Assembly: GCF_024436395.1 (NCBI RefSeq)
Contig: NZ_JAFMZO010000003.1
Coordinates: 558,001-622,000, forward strand
DNA: 64,000 bases
Origin: Paradesertivirga mongoliensis
Lineage (GTDB): Bacteria > Bacteroidota > Bacteroidia > Sphingobacteriales > Sphingobacteriaceae
Direction of reading: 5' to 3'
Shown here: positions 17,540-27,098 of the stretch, piece after piece
How positions within the stretch are numbered: the stretch's first letter is position 1
Layout of the letters: each line of letters begins with the position of its first letter
Notes under the pieces: generated by a model
The model's input: the letters and a program-made list of their open reading frames with translations, nothing else
Told to the model about the DNA's origin: nothing
The model's database searches: none
Program-made: the position numbers and the translations under genes

Positions 17540-18442
17540 ATGCAAAAAACGCTTATTGTTATCGCAGGTCCAACGGCGATTGGAAAAACAGCACTCGCAA
17601 TAAAGCTTGCCCAACACTATCAAACCGAAGTCGTATCGGCCGATTCGCGTCAGTTTTATCGCGAAATGGAAATTGGCACAGCGAAACCATCTCAAGCCGA
17701 ACTCGATAGTGTAAAACATCATTTTATTAATTCGCATTCTGTTACAGATGAGATCACGGTAGGCGACTATGAAACCGAAGCGCTGGAGGTGATAAACCAG
17801 ATTTTCAAAACACATTCGCTTGCTGTGTTGGTGGGCGGCTCCGGATTATTTATAAAAGCAGTCACCCAGGGGTTTGACGCACTTCCCAAAGCCCCCCCTG
17901 CTGTACGACAGGAACTAAACGACTTATTCACCGGAGAAGGAATCTTAGCCTTACAGGAAAAACTTCGGGTTCTGGACCCGGATTATTATGAACAGGTCGA
18001 TCTGAGTAATCCTCAGCGATTAATCCGGGCGCTTGAAGTTTCCATCTCTACCGGCAAACCATTCTCATCATTTCGCACTAATCAGCCCGAACCAAGGCCA
18101 TTTAACATCATTCCGATCGGATTAAATACCGAACGGAGGCTCCTTTACCACAGGATTAATCACAGGGTTGACCAGATGGTTGAGGCTGGTTTGCTGGACG
18201 AAGTTGAACGCTTAATACCCTTTCGGCATCTCAACGCATTGAACACAGTGGGATATACAGAAATTTTCGACTTCTTTGATAACAAAAAATCTTTAGAAGA
18301 AGCTATCGACAGTATTAAACAGAACACCCGCCGTTTCGCCAAACGTCAGCTCACCTGGTTCAGAAAAGATCCTGAGGTCCATTGGTTCGAACCCGAACAA
18401 ACCGACGAAATATTTTCCTATATTTCAAACAAGGTCCGGTAA
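17540..18442 (+). CDS. miaA: tRNA dimethylallyltransferase
   Basis: 300 residues from the ATG at 17540; the TTG at 17516 is the start of the maximal open frame only. MiaA transfers a dimethylallyl group to A37 of tRNAs that read codons starting with U. Motifs: P-loop IAGPTAIGKTALAIKLA (about 8-24), the SADSRQFYREMEIGTAKPS segment (about 36-54) with the DSRQ motif, LVGGSGLFIKAV and the NTVGYTEIFDFF / RRFAKRQLTWFRKD C-terminal signature. Other tRNA-maturation genes (tsaC, cca) lie just upstream. Confidence 0.95.
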   Translation: MQKTLIVIAGPTAIGKTALAIKLAQHYQTEVVSADSRQFYREMEIGTAKPSQAELDSVKHHFINSHSVTDEITVGDYETEALEVINQIFKTHSLAVLVGGSGLFIKAVTQGFDALPKAPPAVRQELNDLFTGEGILALQEKLRVLDPDYYEQVDLSNPQRLIRALEVSISTGKPFSSFRTNQPEPRPFNIIPIGLNTERRLLYHRINHRVDQMVEAGLLDEVERLIPFRHLNALNTVGYTEIFDFFDNKKSLEEAIDSIKQNTRRFAKRQLTWFRKDPEVHWFEPEQTDEIFSYISNKVR

Positions 18443-18521
18443 GCAAAATATTCCGCGAACATTTCCTTATCAAGTAAAGTTCTCTTTGTATGATCTAATT
18501 CAGGCCCTTAACATAACAAGC

Positions 18522-19658
18522 ATGACGATCGGTGTATTAAATGAACCAAATCCGGAAACCAGAGTATCGTTACTACCAGAGCATGTTGCGATACTAACGA
18601 AATGGAACATTGAGGTGATCATAGAAGAGGGTGCCGGCAGCTCTGCTTTTGCAAATGATGATAAGTATGCCGAAGCAGGTGCAATTATTGGTAAGCGGCA
18701 AACTGTTGTAAACGCATCACAAATCATACTTTGTATTAACCCGCCCGCTTCATCCGATTTACAGAGCATGGAGAACAAAACCATTTTAGGGGTTTTCCAG
18801 CCCTTGTTTAACTATCGGCTAATGCAAACTTTTGCATCACAGAATACAACGGTATTTAGCATCGATATGATTCCGAGAACAACGAGAGCCCAGAGCATGG
18901 ACGTATTGAGCAGCCAGGCTAACATTGCGGGCTATAAAGCCGTGCTTACCGCGGCAAACCTTTATCCGAAATATTTTCCAATGTTTATGACAGCGGCCGG
19001 GAGTATCCCTCCTGCAAAGATGCTGATACTGGGTGCGGGAGTAGCCGGACTTCAGGCTATAGCCACCGGCAGAAGACTTGGAGCGATAGTGGAAGTATTT
19101 GACACCCGCCCTGCGGTAAGGGAAGAGGTAATGAGCCTTGGAGCAAAATTCGTGGAAGTAGAGGGTGCGGCCGATCCGGGCAGCGCTGGCGGATATGCTG
19201 TAGAGCAAACCGAAGAATTTATGCAGCGTCAAAAGGCTAAAATAGCTGAACACGTTGCAAAGGCAGATATCATCATAACTACAGCGCAAATTCCGGGTAA
19301 GAAAGCTCCGGTTCTTATCACGACAGAGATGATTGAGGCCATGAAAAACGGATCTGTGATTATCGATCTGGCTGCGGTAACAGGCGGTAACACAGAACTT
19401 ACTCGAAATGATCAAACTGTGATCCACCAGGGTGTTAGTATTGTTGGCGATTCGAAACTTGCGTCAACCCTGCCAAGTGATGCGAGTAAGTTATACGGAA
19501 AGAACATCGTTAATTTCTTACAGTTGCTGACAGACGCAGAAGGAAATCTTAATTTGAATTTTGAAGACGATCTGGTTAAAGGTACTTGCATAGTACACGA
19601 GGGCAAAATAGTAAATAAGCGAGTTTCAGAACTGATCGGTATCTTTCCTAATAAGTAA
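18522..19658 (+). CDS. pntAA: NAD(P) transhydrogenase alpha subunit 1
   Basis: 378 residues from the ATG at 18522; the frame extends to a TTG at 18486 with 12 unlikely residues. It is the NAD(H)-binding domain I of the proton-translocating transhydrogenase, related to alanine dehydrogenase: GVLNEPNPETRVSLLPE at the N-terminus, the RAQSMDVLSSQANIAGYKAV stretch (about 118-137) and the Rossmann motif ILGAGVAGLQAI. In this three-gene form the membrane part of the alpha subunit is a separate gene, 5 bp downstream. The complex makes NADPH from NADH using the proton gradient. Confidence 0.94.
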   Translation: MTIGVLNEPNPETRVSLLPEHVAILTKWNIEVIIEEGAGSSAFANDDKYAEAGAIIGKRQTVVNASQIILCINPPASSDLQSMENKTILGVFQPLFNYRLMQTFASQNTTVFSIDMIPRTTRAQSMDVLSSQANIAGYKAVLTAANLYPKYFPMFMTAAGSIPPAKMLILGAGVAGLQAIATGRRLGAIVEVFDTRPAVREEVMSLGAKFVEVEGAADPGSAGGYAVEQTEEFMQRQKAKIAEHVAKADIIITTAQIPGKKAPVLITTEMIEAMKNGSVIIDLAAVTGGNTELTRNDQTVIHQGVSIVGDSKLASTLPSDASKLYGKNIVNFLQLLTDAEGNLNLNFEDDLVKGTCIVHEGKIVNKRVSELIGIFPNK

Positions 19659-19663
19659 AACAT

Positions 19664-19972
19664 ATGCACACATTCTTAGACTTCTTCCATCAACATGTCG
19701 AAATTATCTATATAGTAATCTTGTCTGTCTTTTTGGGCATTGAAGTGATCGGCAGGGTTCCAAGTGTATTGCATACCCCGCTAATGAGCGGCGCCAATGC
19801 TATTCACGGAGTAGTAGTGATTGGCGCTATCATCGTAACCGGACAGGCACAGCCAGATAATTACCCGGCCCTGATATTGGGTTTCCTGGCAGTTTTATTA
19901 GGAACCCTCAATGTGGTGGGCGGCTTCGTGGTAACCGACCGAATGCTTGAGATGTTTAAGAAAAAGAAATAG
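19664..19972 (+). CDS. pntAB: NAD(P) transhydrogenase alpha subunit 2 (membrane part)
   Basis: 102 residues with three to four membrane helices: about 12-30, 48-62 and 64-92. VPSVLHTPLMSGANAIHGVV (about 34-53) is the typical conserved loop of the transhydrogenase membrane domain. It is split from PntAA as in Rhodospirillum. It lies 5 bp after pntAA and 6 bp before pntB, so the three form one operon. Confidence 0.94.
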   Translation: MHTFLDFFHQHVEIIYIVILSVFLGIEVIGRVPSVLHTPLMSGANAIHGVVVIGAIIVTGQAQPDNYPALILGFLAVLLGTLNVVGGFVVTDRMLEMFKKKK

Positions 19973-19978
19973 TCCGAC

Positions 19979-21496
19979 ATGGGAATTCATATACTAACAC
20001 TTTGTTATTTAATCGCTTCCGTAACCTTCATTTTAGGATTAAAAATGTTATCCCATCCCACTACTGCCCGGAAGGGGAATCTGGTGGCGGCTCTCGGCAT
20101 GGCCATCAGCATTTTCGGCACTATCTTTTTGTTTGAACACCGTGTGGACGGAGAATCAGCTCACCTGCACAACCTCCCGCTGATATTCGCTGCCTTATTT
20201 ATCGGATCGGCTATTGGATTTGTGTCGGCAAAAAAAATCCAAATGACAGCAATGCCAGAATTGGTCAGCCTTTTTAATGGAATGGGTGGAGCTTGTGCAA
20301 TGCTTATTTCCGTAATTGAATTCTATCATTACCAGTTCACGGCTACCCCCTCGCCAAACGACGTACTTTATTTAACCCACAAGCTTAGTACGCTCTCAAT
20401 CCTCGCTATTACCTCTGGTCTGGTAATCGGCAGTATTTCCTTTTCCGGAAGCATCATAGCATGGGGAAAGTTGAGAGGAGTAGTTAAAGACAGGGTCTTC
20501 AAAGGACAGCGGGCTCTTAACATGCTATTGCTGATCGTATTAGTTTCGTCGGTAGTAATCCTGGTCGGCATCACTCCTTCCGTATCGTATGTAAGCACAG
20601 AAAGTATTGATCCGCTTAATGCGATATCACAAACGTTTCAATACATCTCTAATCTTCATATCTACTTATTTTATGGCATCCTCGCACTTTCGCTGATATA
20701 CGGCGTACTGTTCGTGTTCCCAATCGGCGGGGCCGACATGCCTGTGGTCATATCTCTCCTTAACTCATTTACCGGCGTTGCAGCCGCTTGCGCGGGATTT
20801 GTATATAACAACCAGGCCATGCTCACAGGTGGCATTCTGGTTGGAGCGGCGGGTACTCTCCTAACTATCCTGATGTGTAAAGCTATGAACCGAAGCTTGC
20901 TAAACGTGATTGTCGGGTCGTTTGGCGGCGATGCAGCGGGTGCAGCTGCCTCGGCAGAGCAAGGTCATTTTAAAGAAGTAAGCCTGAGCGATGCCGCAAT
21001 GGTAATGAGCTATGCCAAAAAAGTGATGATTGTGCCGGGATACGGATTGGCCGTAGCACAGGCCCAGCACATTTGCAACGAGCTCGAATCAATCCTGGAA
21101 GATAAAGGAGTGGAAGTGAAATACGCCATCCACCCGGTTGCAGGCCGCATGCCCGGGCATATGAATGTTTTGCTTGCCGAAGCTGACGTGAATTATGAAA
21201 AGCTTCTGGAGATGGAACAGGCCAATGATGAGTTTAAAACCTGCGACGTGGTGCTAATATTGGGAGCTAACGATGTGGTAAATCCGGCCGCCAAAAAAGA
21301 TCCGGCCTCTCCAATCTACGGCATGCCTATTCTGGAGGTTGAGCTTTCAAAAATGGTAATAGTCAATAAAAGAAGCATGAAGCCCGGTTATGCCGGGATA
21401 GAAAACGAATTATTTTTTCAACCCAAGACAAGCATGCTTTTTGGGGATGCAAAAAAGGTATTGCAGGATTTATGTACGGAAATCAAGGCGGTATGA
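19979..21496 (+). CDS. pntB: NAD(P) transhydrogenase beta subunit
   Basis: 505 residues. Residues 1-270 are membrane-embedded, with about eight to nine helices and conserved MPELVSLFNGMGGACAML and DMPVVISLLNSFTGVAAAC loops. From about 320 comes the NADP(H)-binding domain III: VPGYGLAVAQAQH, HPVAGRMPGHMNVLLAEA, VLILGANDVVNPAA and KRSMKPGYAGIEN. All are the normal PntB signatures. It completes the proton-translocating transhydrogenase, which should supply NADPH for biosynthesis and redox defence. No clear terminator is seen; the 112-bp gap to the convergent DUF3467 gene holds a repetitive GCCACGAAGACACTAAGGCG stretch. Confidence 0.96.
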   Translation: MGIHILTLCYLIASVTFILGLKMLSHPTTARKGNLVAALGMAISIFGTIFLFEHRVDGESAHLHNLPLIFAALFIGSAIGFVSAKKIQMTAMPELVSLFNGMGGACAMLISVIEFYHYQFTATPSPNDVLYLTHKLSTLSILAITSGLVIGSISFSGSIIAWGKLRGVVKDRVFKGQRALNMLLLIVLVSSVVILVGITPSVSYVSTESIDPLNAISQTFQYISNLHIYLFYGILALSLIYGVLFVFPIGGADMPVVISLLNSFTGVAAACAGFVYNNQAMLTGGILVGAAGTLLTILMCKAMNRSLLNVIVGSFGGDAAGAAASAEQGHFKEVSLSDAAMVMSYAKKVMIVPGYGLAVAQAQHICNELESILEDKGVEVKYAIHPVAGRMPGHMNVLLAEADVNYEKLLEMEQANDEFKTCDVVLILGANDVVNPAAKKDPASPIYGMPILEVELSKMVIVNKRSMKPGYAGIENELFFQPKTSMLFGDAKKVLQDLCTEIKAV

Positions 21497-21608
21497 TTTT
21501 TTTGGCCACGAAGACACTAAGGCGCTAAATAGATATCTTCAGGCCTGTGTATCTTCGTAGACATCCTCAGAGCTTTTTAAAAGGGGTTGGAATTTTATGT
21601 CGCGACAG

Positions 21609-21920
21609 CTAAGCTTGCGCAGTCGGCCCGCCAAAATTCATCGGAATTGCACCTTCATCCATTACTTTTATCCGTCCGTTTACGGCTTCAAACTTCTCAA
21701 TATTATCTTCAAGCGCTCTTGCTAATCTTTTTGCATGCTCAGGCGTCAACACGATTCTGGATTTAACCCGGGCTTTAGGAACGCCCGGCATTACGCGTAT
21801 AAAATCGACCACAAATTCGGTATTTGAATGGGTGATGATTGCCAGGTTAGAATATATACCTTCAGCAATCTCCTCAGATAGCTCTATATTAAGTTGTCCG
21901 TCTAAATTCTGTTCTTCCAT
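21609..21920 (-). CDS. DUF3467 protein
   Basis: 103 residues. The pattern of the DUF3467 family is clear: an acidic N-terminus with QLNIELSEEIAEGIYSNLAI, then HSNTEFVVDFIRVMPGVPKA, RIVLTPEHAKRLARAL and an end rich in small residues. In Bacteroidota genomes this gene often lies close to rpoC, as it does here with one gene between. The function is unknown; there is no signal peptide, so it is cytoplasmic. Confidence 0.82.
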   Translation of the reverse strand: MEEQNLDGQLNIELSEEIAEGIYSNLAIITHSNTEFVVDFIRVMPGVPKARVKSRIVLTPEHAKRLARALEDNIEKFEAVNGRIKVMDEGAIPMNFGGPTAQA

Positions 21921-22015
21921 AATGTAAAAATAAAAATTCCTCTATGAAAAGAGCTGCGCGGGGATAATAGTTTTATATATCTGCTTACAATACTCAGCCG
22001 ACCAGAGGCTCAACT

Positions 22016-22543
22016 CTAAATATCCCTCACCAAAAAGAACTGCCTGCTGTAAAGGAGCTTGTTATTATGATAAACTTCGAGCTCCCAGATGCCGGATTTC
22101 ACTTCATAATCCTCATCAAAGCGGTAACTAAAAAACATTAAATTATTTGTTACTCCCTGCGACATTGATGATACCTGGTGGTATTTCTTATTCATAGGGT
22201 TGACTATATCGGTTGGAAACTTCCATACTACCTTCAGGGGAACCATTAAAAATTCCGGCGATTCCAAAATGAGCTCAGCACCGAAGCTAACATTTAGCTT
22301 TGCCGGTATCGTATCGGTAAGCGACATAAATTCGTATTTCCTCAGCACGCCACTTGTACCGGTAGGCGAAGCTCCGTTGGGTATCCTGGCTACCCGCTCC
22401 GCCTCAATGCGCCCGTAACGAATTTCCCGTAACACAAAGCTGGCACCATCGGCAGTAATAGAATCTGTGCTCGTCGCCTGAAGCGAAACGCTGGTCAAAA
22501 GAAAGAGAACTAAGGTGACTAAGGTTTTAGTGATAGGTTTCAT
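22016..22543 (-). CDS. exported DUF3859-like protein
   Basis: 175 residues with a signal peptide (1-23, cleavage after LQA). The body is beta-rich and resembles DUF3859: an early REIRYGRIEAER strand, FGAELILES, then VKVVWKFP-like and FFSYRFDEDYEVKSGIWELEVYH (about 138-160) with the final KLLYSRQFFLV strand. DUF3859 proteins have no known role. The family name is assigned by eye. It sits between the rpoC terminator and the DUF3467 gene and probably has its own promoter. Confidence 0.6.
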   Translation of the reverse strand: MKPITKTLVTLVLFLLTSVSLQATSTDSITADGASFVLREIRYGRIEAERVARIPNGASPTGTSGVLRKYEFMSLTDTIPAKLNVSFGAELILESPEFLMVPLKVVWKFPTDIVNPMNKKYHQVSSMSQGVTNNLMFFSYRFDEDYEVKSGIWELEVYHNNKLLYSRQFFLVRDI

Positions 22544-22650
22544 AACTTAAATGTAAGGGAAATTTTGGAATGGCATGATAGGAAGAACAGCAATTCTATA
22601 CGAGCAGAATCATGCCGTTGTGCAGATAAACGACAACAAAGCAATCTAAA

Positions 22651-22682
22651 GCAAAAAAGTCCCCGCCTTTCAGCGGGGACTT
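22651..22682 (-). terminator. intrinsic terminator of the rpoBC operon
   Basis: On the minus strand: perfect 10-bp stem AAGTCCCCGC/GCGGGGACTT (22657-22666 with 22673-22682), 6-nt loop, then six T. It lies 25 nt after the rpoC stop. Confidence 0.92.
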
Positions 22683-22706
22683 CAGATTATGTCATTCAGA
22701 ACAAGC

Positions 22707-25700
22707 TTACGCTTCTTCTTCTACAACCTCTTCTTTAGAAGCTAATAGTTTATCATATTCTTCCTGAGATCCAACGATGATACGCTCATAGCTACGTAAT
22801 CCGGTTCCCGATGGAATCAGGTGACCAACAATTACGTTCTCTTTCAGACCTAACAGGTTATCACGTTTACCGTGGATAGCTGCCTCGTTCAATACTTTGG
22901 TAGTTTCCTGGAAGGAAGCCGCAGAGATAAACGATTTAGTACCCAATGATGCACGGGTAATACCCTGAAGAACCTGGCTTGATGTTGCAGGAATTGCGTC
23001 CCTCGCTTCAACCAAACGCATGTCTTTACGTTTCAGAGCAGAGTTCTCATCTCTCAGCTTACGCAGAGTGATGATCTGACCTGGTTTAAGATTCGTAGAA
23101 TCTCCCGGATCAACAACAACTTTCTTGTCGTAAATATCTTCGTTCTCGATCATGAAGTCCCAACGAGAGATAGCATCTTTCTCAAGGAAACGGGTATCTC
23201 CCGGATCTTCAATCATCACTTTCTGCATCATCTGGTGAACAATCACCTCAAAGTGCTTATCGTTGATTTTCACACCCTGTAAACGGTAAACTTCCTGAAT
23301 TCCGTTAACCAAATATTCCTGAACTGCTGCAGGTCCTTTAATCGCAAGGATATCCGCAGGAGAAATAGAACCATCTGATAAAGGCATACCAGCTTTAACA
23401 AAGTCATTATCCTGTACAAGGATGTGCTTAGAAAGAGGGACAAGATATTTCTTAATCTGACCATCTCTGGATTCGATAGAAATTTCGCGGTTACCACGTT
23501 TAACACCTCCTAAAGTTACAACTCCGTCAATTTCGGTTACAACAGCAGGATTAGATGGGTTACGAGCCTCGAATAACTCAGTTACACGAGGAAGACCACC
23601 GGTGATATCACGGGTTTTTCCTGTCGAACGAGGAATCTTAGCGATAACTTCACCCATTTTCAATTTCTGACCTTCGTCAATTGAAATGTGTGCACCTACC
23701 GGGATATTGTATCCTTTAACAGCCTGACCAGTGTTATCCACGATCTTAATAACAGGGTTTTTAGTTTTATCCCTTGTATCGATAATTACTTTCTCCTTGT
23801 GACCAGTTTGCTCATCTGATTCCTCACGGAAGGTTACACCTTCGATAACAGCCTCAAACTCAACTTTACCAGTGAACTCGGATATAATTACCGCGTTATA
23901 TGGATCCCAGCTACAAATCTTATCCCCTTTAGAAACCTTATCTCCTTCTTTTACGAAAAGATAAGAGCCATAAGGAATATTATTGGTAACGATTACTCTG
24001 CCACTGTTCGGCTCAATAATGCGGAACTCACCTGAACGGCCTAATACTACGTCAACAGGTCCTTCTTCAATTTCGTAAGGAACAGTTCTGATGTTTTCGA
24101 ACTCGATTACACCCTCAAATTTCGCATTGATATAAGATTCTGCAGCAATGTTAGATGCGGTACCACCCACGTGGAATGTACGAAGGGTTAACTGCGTTCC
24201 CGGCTCACCGATCGACTGAGCGGCAATTACACCGACAGCTTCACCAGCTTGAACACGTTTACCTGTTGCAAGGTTACGTCCGTAGCATAATGCACAAACT
24301 CCTCGCTGACTTTCGCAGGTAAGAACCGAACGAATTTCAATTCCTTCTAAAGGAGACGCTTCTATACGGGTAGCTATTTCTTCTGTAATATCGTGTCCTG
24401 CAGGAATCAATAATTCATTAGAAATGGGGTCGTAAACATCATGCAAGGTGGTTCTACCTAGGATACGCTCGTATAAAGGCTCAACAATATCCTCGTTATC
24501 TTTAAGGGCAGTTGTGAAAATACCTCTTAAAGTACCGCAATCTGTTTCACCAACAATCATATCCTGTGCAACGTCATGCAAACGACGGGTTAGGTAACCA
24601 GCATCCGCTGTTTTTAACGCCGTATCCGCAAGACCTTTACGCGCACCGTGAGTTGAGATAAAGTACTCGAGAACCGATAATCCTTCTTTAAAGTTTGAAA
24701 GAATCGGGTTTTCGATAATCTCACCACCGGAACCTGATTTTTGAGGTTTCGCCATCAATCCCCTCATTCCGCAAAGCTGACGAATCTGCTCTTTAGAACC
24801 ACGGGCTCCTGAATCAAGCATCATATACACAGAGTTGAAGCCTTGATTATCTGAAGATAAAATCTCCATTACGTTAGCTGTCAAACGGTTATTGATACGA
24901 GTCCAGATATCGATGATCTGATTGTAACGCTCGTTATTGGTAATGAATCCCATGTTATAGTTATTCATTACCTCGTCTACTTCTTTAGAAGCCTGCGCGA
25001 TAAGAGTAACCTTAGAATCAGGGATATTTAAATCTTGTAAGTTGAACGATAGTCCTCCACGGAAAGCCATTTGGAATCCTAGTTCTTTGATATCATCAAG
25101 GAACTGAGCCGCGCGAGCCATACCCGTGTTTTTAACTACTTCACCGATAATATCACGAAGTGACTTCTTAGTAAGAAGTTCGTTGATATATCCCACTTCT
25201 TCAGGAACATGCTGATTAAACAATACACGTCCTACTGTAGTATCAATGATCTTGCTAACGATAGTACCATCTTTCTCTTTCACCTTAGCCTTAACCTTGA
25301 TGAAAGCATGCAGATCGATCATTTTCTCATTATAAGCAATGAGTACCTCTTCTGCAGAATAGAAAGTCTGTCCCTCGCCTTTTACCACTCTACCGGCATC
25401 AGTTTTGCGGCCTTTAGTAATATAATAAAGACCCAAAACCATATCCTGTGACGGAACTGTAATCGGCGTACCGTTTGCAGGGTTCAAAATATTGTGAGAA
25501 GCAAGCATCAACACTTGCGCTTCAAGGATCGCAGCCTGGCCTAGTGGTACGTGTACCGCCATCTGGTCACCATCAAAATCCGCGTTGAATGCAGTACAAA
25601 CAAGTGGATGCAACTGGATCGCTTTCCCTTCAATTAATTTTGGCTGGAACGACTGGATACCTAACCTGTGTAGCGTAGGCGCACGGTTTAGTAACACTGG

Positions 25701-26999
25701 GTGTCCTTTTAATACGTTTTCCAAAATATCCCAAACGATTGGGTCTTTACGGTCAACGATCTTTTTAGCCGATTTAACTGTTTTAACTACTCCCCTTTCA
25801 ATCATCTTACGAATAATGAATGGTTTGAATAGCTCTGCAGCCATGTCTTTAGGCAAACCGCACTCATGCAGCTTTAGGTTTGGTCCTACAACAATTACTG
25901 AACGTGCTGAATAATCCACACGTTTACCGAGTAAGTTCTGACGGAAACGACCTTGTTTACCTTTTAAAATATCAGAAAGAGATTTCAAAGCACGGTTACC
26001 TTCAGTTTTAACAGCGTTCACCTTACGTGAGTTGTCAAATAATGAATCTACCGCTTCCTGAAGCATACGTTTTTCGTTACGTAGGATTACTTCCGGAGCT
26101 TTAATCTCGATTAATCTTTTCAGACGGTTGTTACGGATAATTACACGACGGTATAAATCGTTCAAATCCGAAGTCGCGAAACGACCGCCTTCTAATGGAA
26201 CCAACGGACGCAATTCTGGTGGAATCACAGGTACGATCTTAACGATCATCCACTCCGGCTGATTCTCAATATTAGCACGTGCTCCACGGAAAGCTTCTAC
26301 AACCTGAAGACGTTTTAAAGCCTCATTTTTACGTTGTTGAGAAGTTTCATTAGCTGCCTGGTGACGTAAATCGTAAGATAACTGATCCAGATCAAGGCGT
26401 TTCAATAACTCCTCTAATGCATCAGCACCCATTTTAGCCACAAATTTCTGCGGATCTTTATCGTCTAAATATTGGTTCTCTTTTGGTAAAGTATCAAGGA
26501 TGTCAAGATACTCCTCCTCTGTTAAGAAATCCATTTTCGCTATTCCGTCAGCTTCTTTCAAACCCGGCTGAATAACAACGTAACGTTCGTAATAAATAAT
26601 AAGATCTAGTTTTTTGGTAGGAAGACCTAACAAATAACCAATCTTGTTCGGAAGAGAACGGAAGTACCAGATGTGCGCAACAGGAACCACAAGATTAATG
26701 TGTCCCATACGCTCACGACGTACTTTTTTCTCGGTTACTTCTACACCGCAACGGTCGCACACGATCCCCTTGTAACGGATACGTTTGTATTTACCGCAAT
26801 GGCATTCGAAATCTTTTACCGGACCGAAAATTCTTTCGCAGAATAAACCATCACGCTCAGGCTTGTAAGTCCTGTAGTTAATGGTTTCCGGCTTTAAAAC
26901 CTCACCGCTTGAACGCTCCAGGATAGACTCAGGAGATGCAAGACTGATCGTAATGCTGGTGAAGTTACTTTTGATTTTATTATCTTTCTTGTAAGACAT
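22707..26999 (-). CDS. rpoC: DNA-directed RNA polymerase beta' subunit
   Basis: 1430 residues, full length for Bacteroidota. N-terminal zinc-binding residues are visible in [20 protein letters not shown] (about 66-85). The catalytic magnesium site [12 protein letters not shown] is intact (about 470). The second zinc cluster appears as [13 protein letters not shown], and the trigger-loop region has [22 protein letters not shown] (split about 920-941). The C-terminus is acidic. It forms the catalytic clamp of RNA polymerase. It lies 99 bp after rpoB on the same strand, with an inverted ACCTTT repeat in the gap, and ends in a strong terminator. No frame breaks were seen. Confidence 0.98.
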   Translation of the reverse strand: MSYKKDNKIKSNFTSITISLASPESILERSSGEVLKPETINYRTYKPERDGLFCERIFGPVKDFECHCGKYKRIRYKGIVCDRCGVEVTEKKVRRERMGHINLVVPVAHIWYFRSLPNKIGYLLGLPTKKLDLIIYYERYVVIQPGLKEADGIAKMDFLTEEEYLDILDTLPKENQYLDDKDPQKFVAKMGADALEELLKRLDLDQLSYDLRHQAANETSQQRKNEALKRLQVVEAFRGARANIENQPEWMIVKIVPVIPPELRPLVPLEGGRFATSDLNDLYRRVIIRNNRLKRLIEIKAPEVILRNEKRMLQEAVDSLFDNSRKVNAVKTEGNRALKSLSDILKGKQGRFRQNLLGKRVDYSARSVIVVGPNLKLHECGLPKDMAAELFKPFIIRKMIERGVVKTVKSAKKIVDRKDPIVWDILENVLKGHPVLLNRAPTLHRLGIQSFQPKLIEGKAIQLHPLVCTAFNADFDGDQMAVHVPLGQAAILEAQVLMLASHNILNPANGTPITVPSQDMVLGLYYITKGRKTDAGRVVKGEGQTFYSAEEVLIAYNEKMIDLHAFIKVKAKVKEKDGTIVSKIIDTTVGRVLFNQHVPEEVGYINELLTKKSLRDIIGEVVKNTGMARAAQFLDDIKELGFQMAFRGGLSFNLQDLNIPDSKVTLIAQASKEVDEVMNNYNMGFITNNERYNQIIDIWTRINNRLTANVMEILSSDNQGFNSVYMMLDSGARGSKEQIRQLCGMRGLMAKPQKSGSGGEIIENPILSNFKEGLSVLEYFISTHGARKGLADTALKTADAGYLTRRLHDVAQDMIVGETDCGTLRGIFTTALKDNEDIVEPLYERILGRTTLHDVYDPISNELLIPAGHDITEEIATRIEASPLEGIEIRSVLTCESQRGVCALCYGRNLATGKRVQAGEAVGVIAAQSIGEPGTQLTLRTFHVGGTASNIAAESYINAKFEGVIEFENIRTVPYEIEEGPVDVVLGRSGEFRIIEPNSGRVIVTNNIPYGSYLFVKEGDKVSKGDKICSWDPYNAVIISEFTGKVEFEAVIEGVTFREESDEQTGHKEKVIIDTRDKTKNPVIKIVDNTGQAVKGYNIPVGAHISIDEGQKLKMGEVIAKIPRSTGKTRDITGGLPRVTELFEARNPSNPAVVTEIDGVVTLGGVKRGNREISIESRDGQIKKYLVPLSKHILVQDNDFVKAGMPLSDGSISPADILAIKGPAAVQEYLVNGIQEVYRLQGVKINDKHFEVIVHQMMQKVMIEDPGDTRFLEKDAISRWDFMIENEDIYDKKVVVDPGDSTNLKPGQIITLRKLRDENSALKRKDMRLVEARDAIPATSSQVLQGITRASLGTKSFISAASFQETTKVLNEAAIHGKRDNLLGLKENVIVGHLIPSGTGLRSYERIIVGSQEEYDKLLASKEEVVEEEA

Positions 27000-27036
27000 A
27001 TCTCTTTTTTTATTGAAGGTGAAAGGTTTTGAGGTG

Positions 27037-27079
27037 AAAGGTAAAAGGTACTGGCACCGCCCGAAAACCTTTTACCTTT
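27037..27079 (-). repeat. 13-bp inverted repeat between rpoB and rpoC
   Basis: AAAGGTAAAAGGT at 27037-27049 and its exact complement ACCTTTTACCTTT at 27067-27079, with a 17-nt loop. The flanks hold further imperfect AAAGGT and CCTTAACCTT units. It could form a hairpin in the rpoBC transcript; no U-run follows, so it is probably not a terminator. Related to the ACCTTT spacer after dapD. Confidence 0.75.
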
Positions 27080-27098
27080 TTAGCTTTTGCCCTTAACC

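Noticed and set aside
21500..21600. GCCACGAAGACACTAAGGCG stretch as a CRISPR or insertion remnant
   Set aside because: It occurs once only; such short motifs are common intergenic filler and no spacing pattern exists.
27001..27098. Intrinsic terminator between rpoB and rpoC
   Set aside because: The 13-bp stem is not followed by a U-run, and rpoC must be expressed with rpoB.
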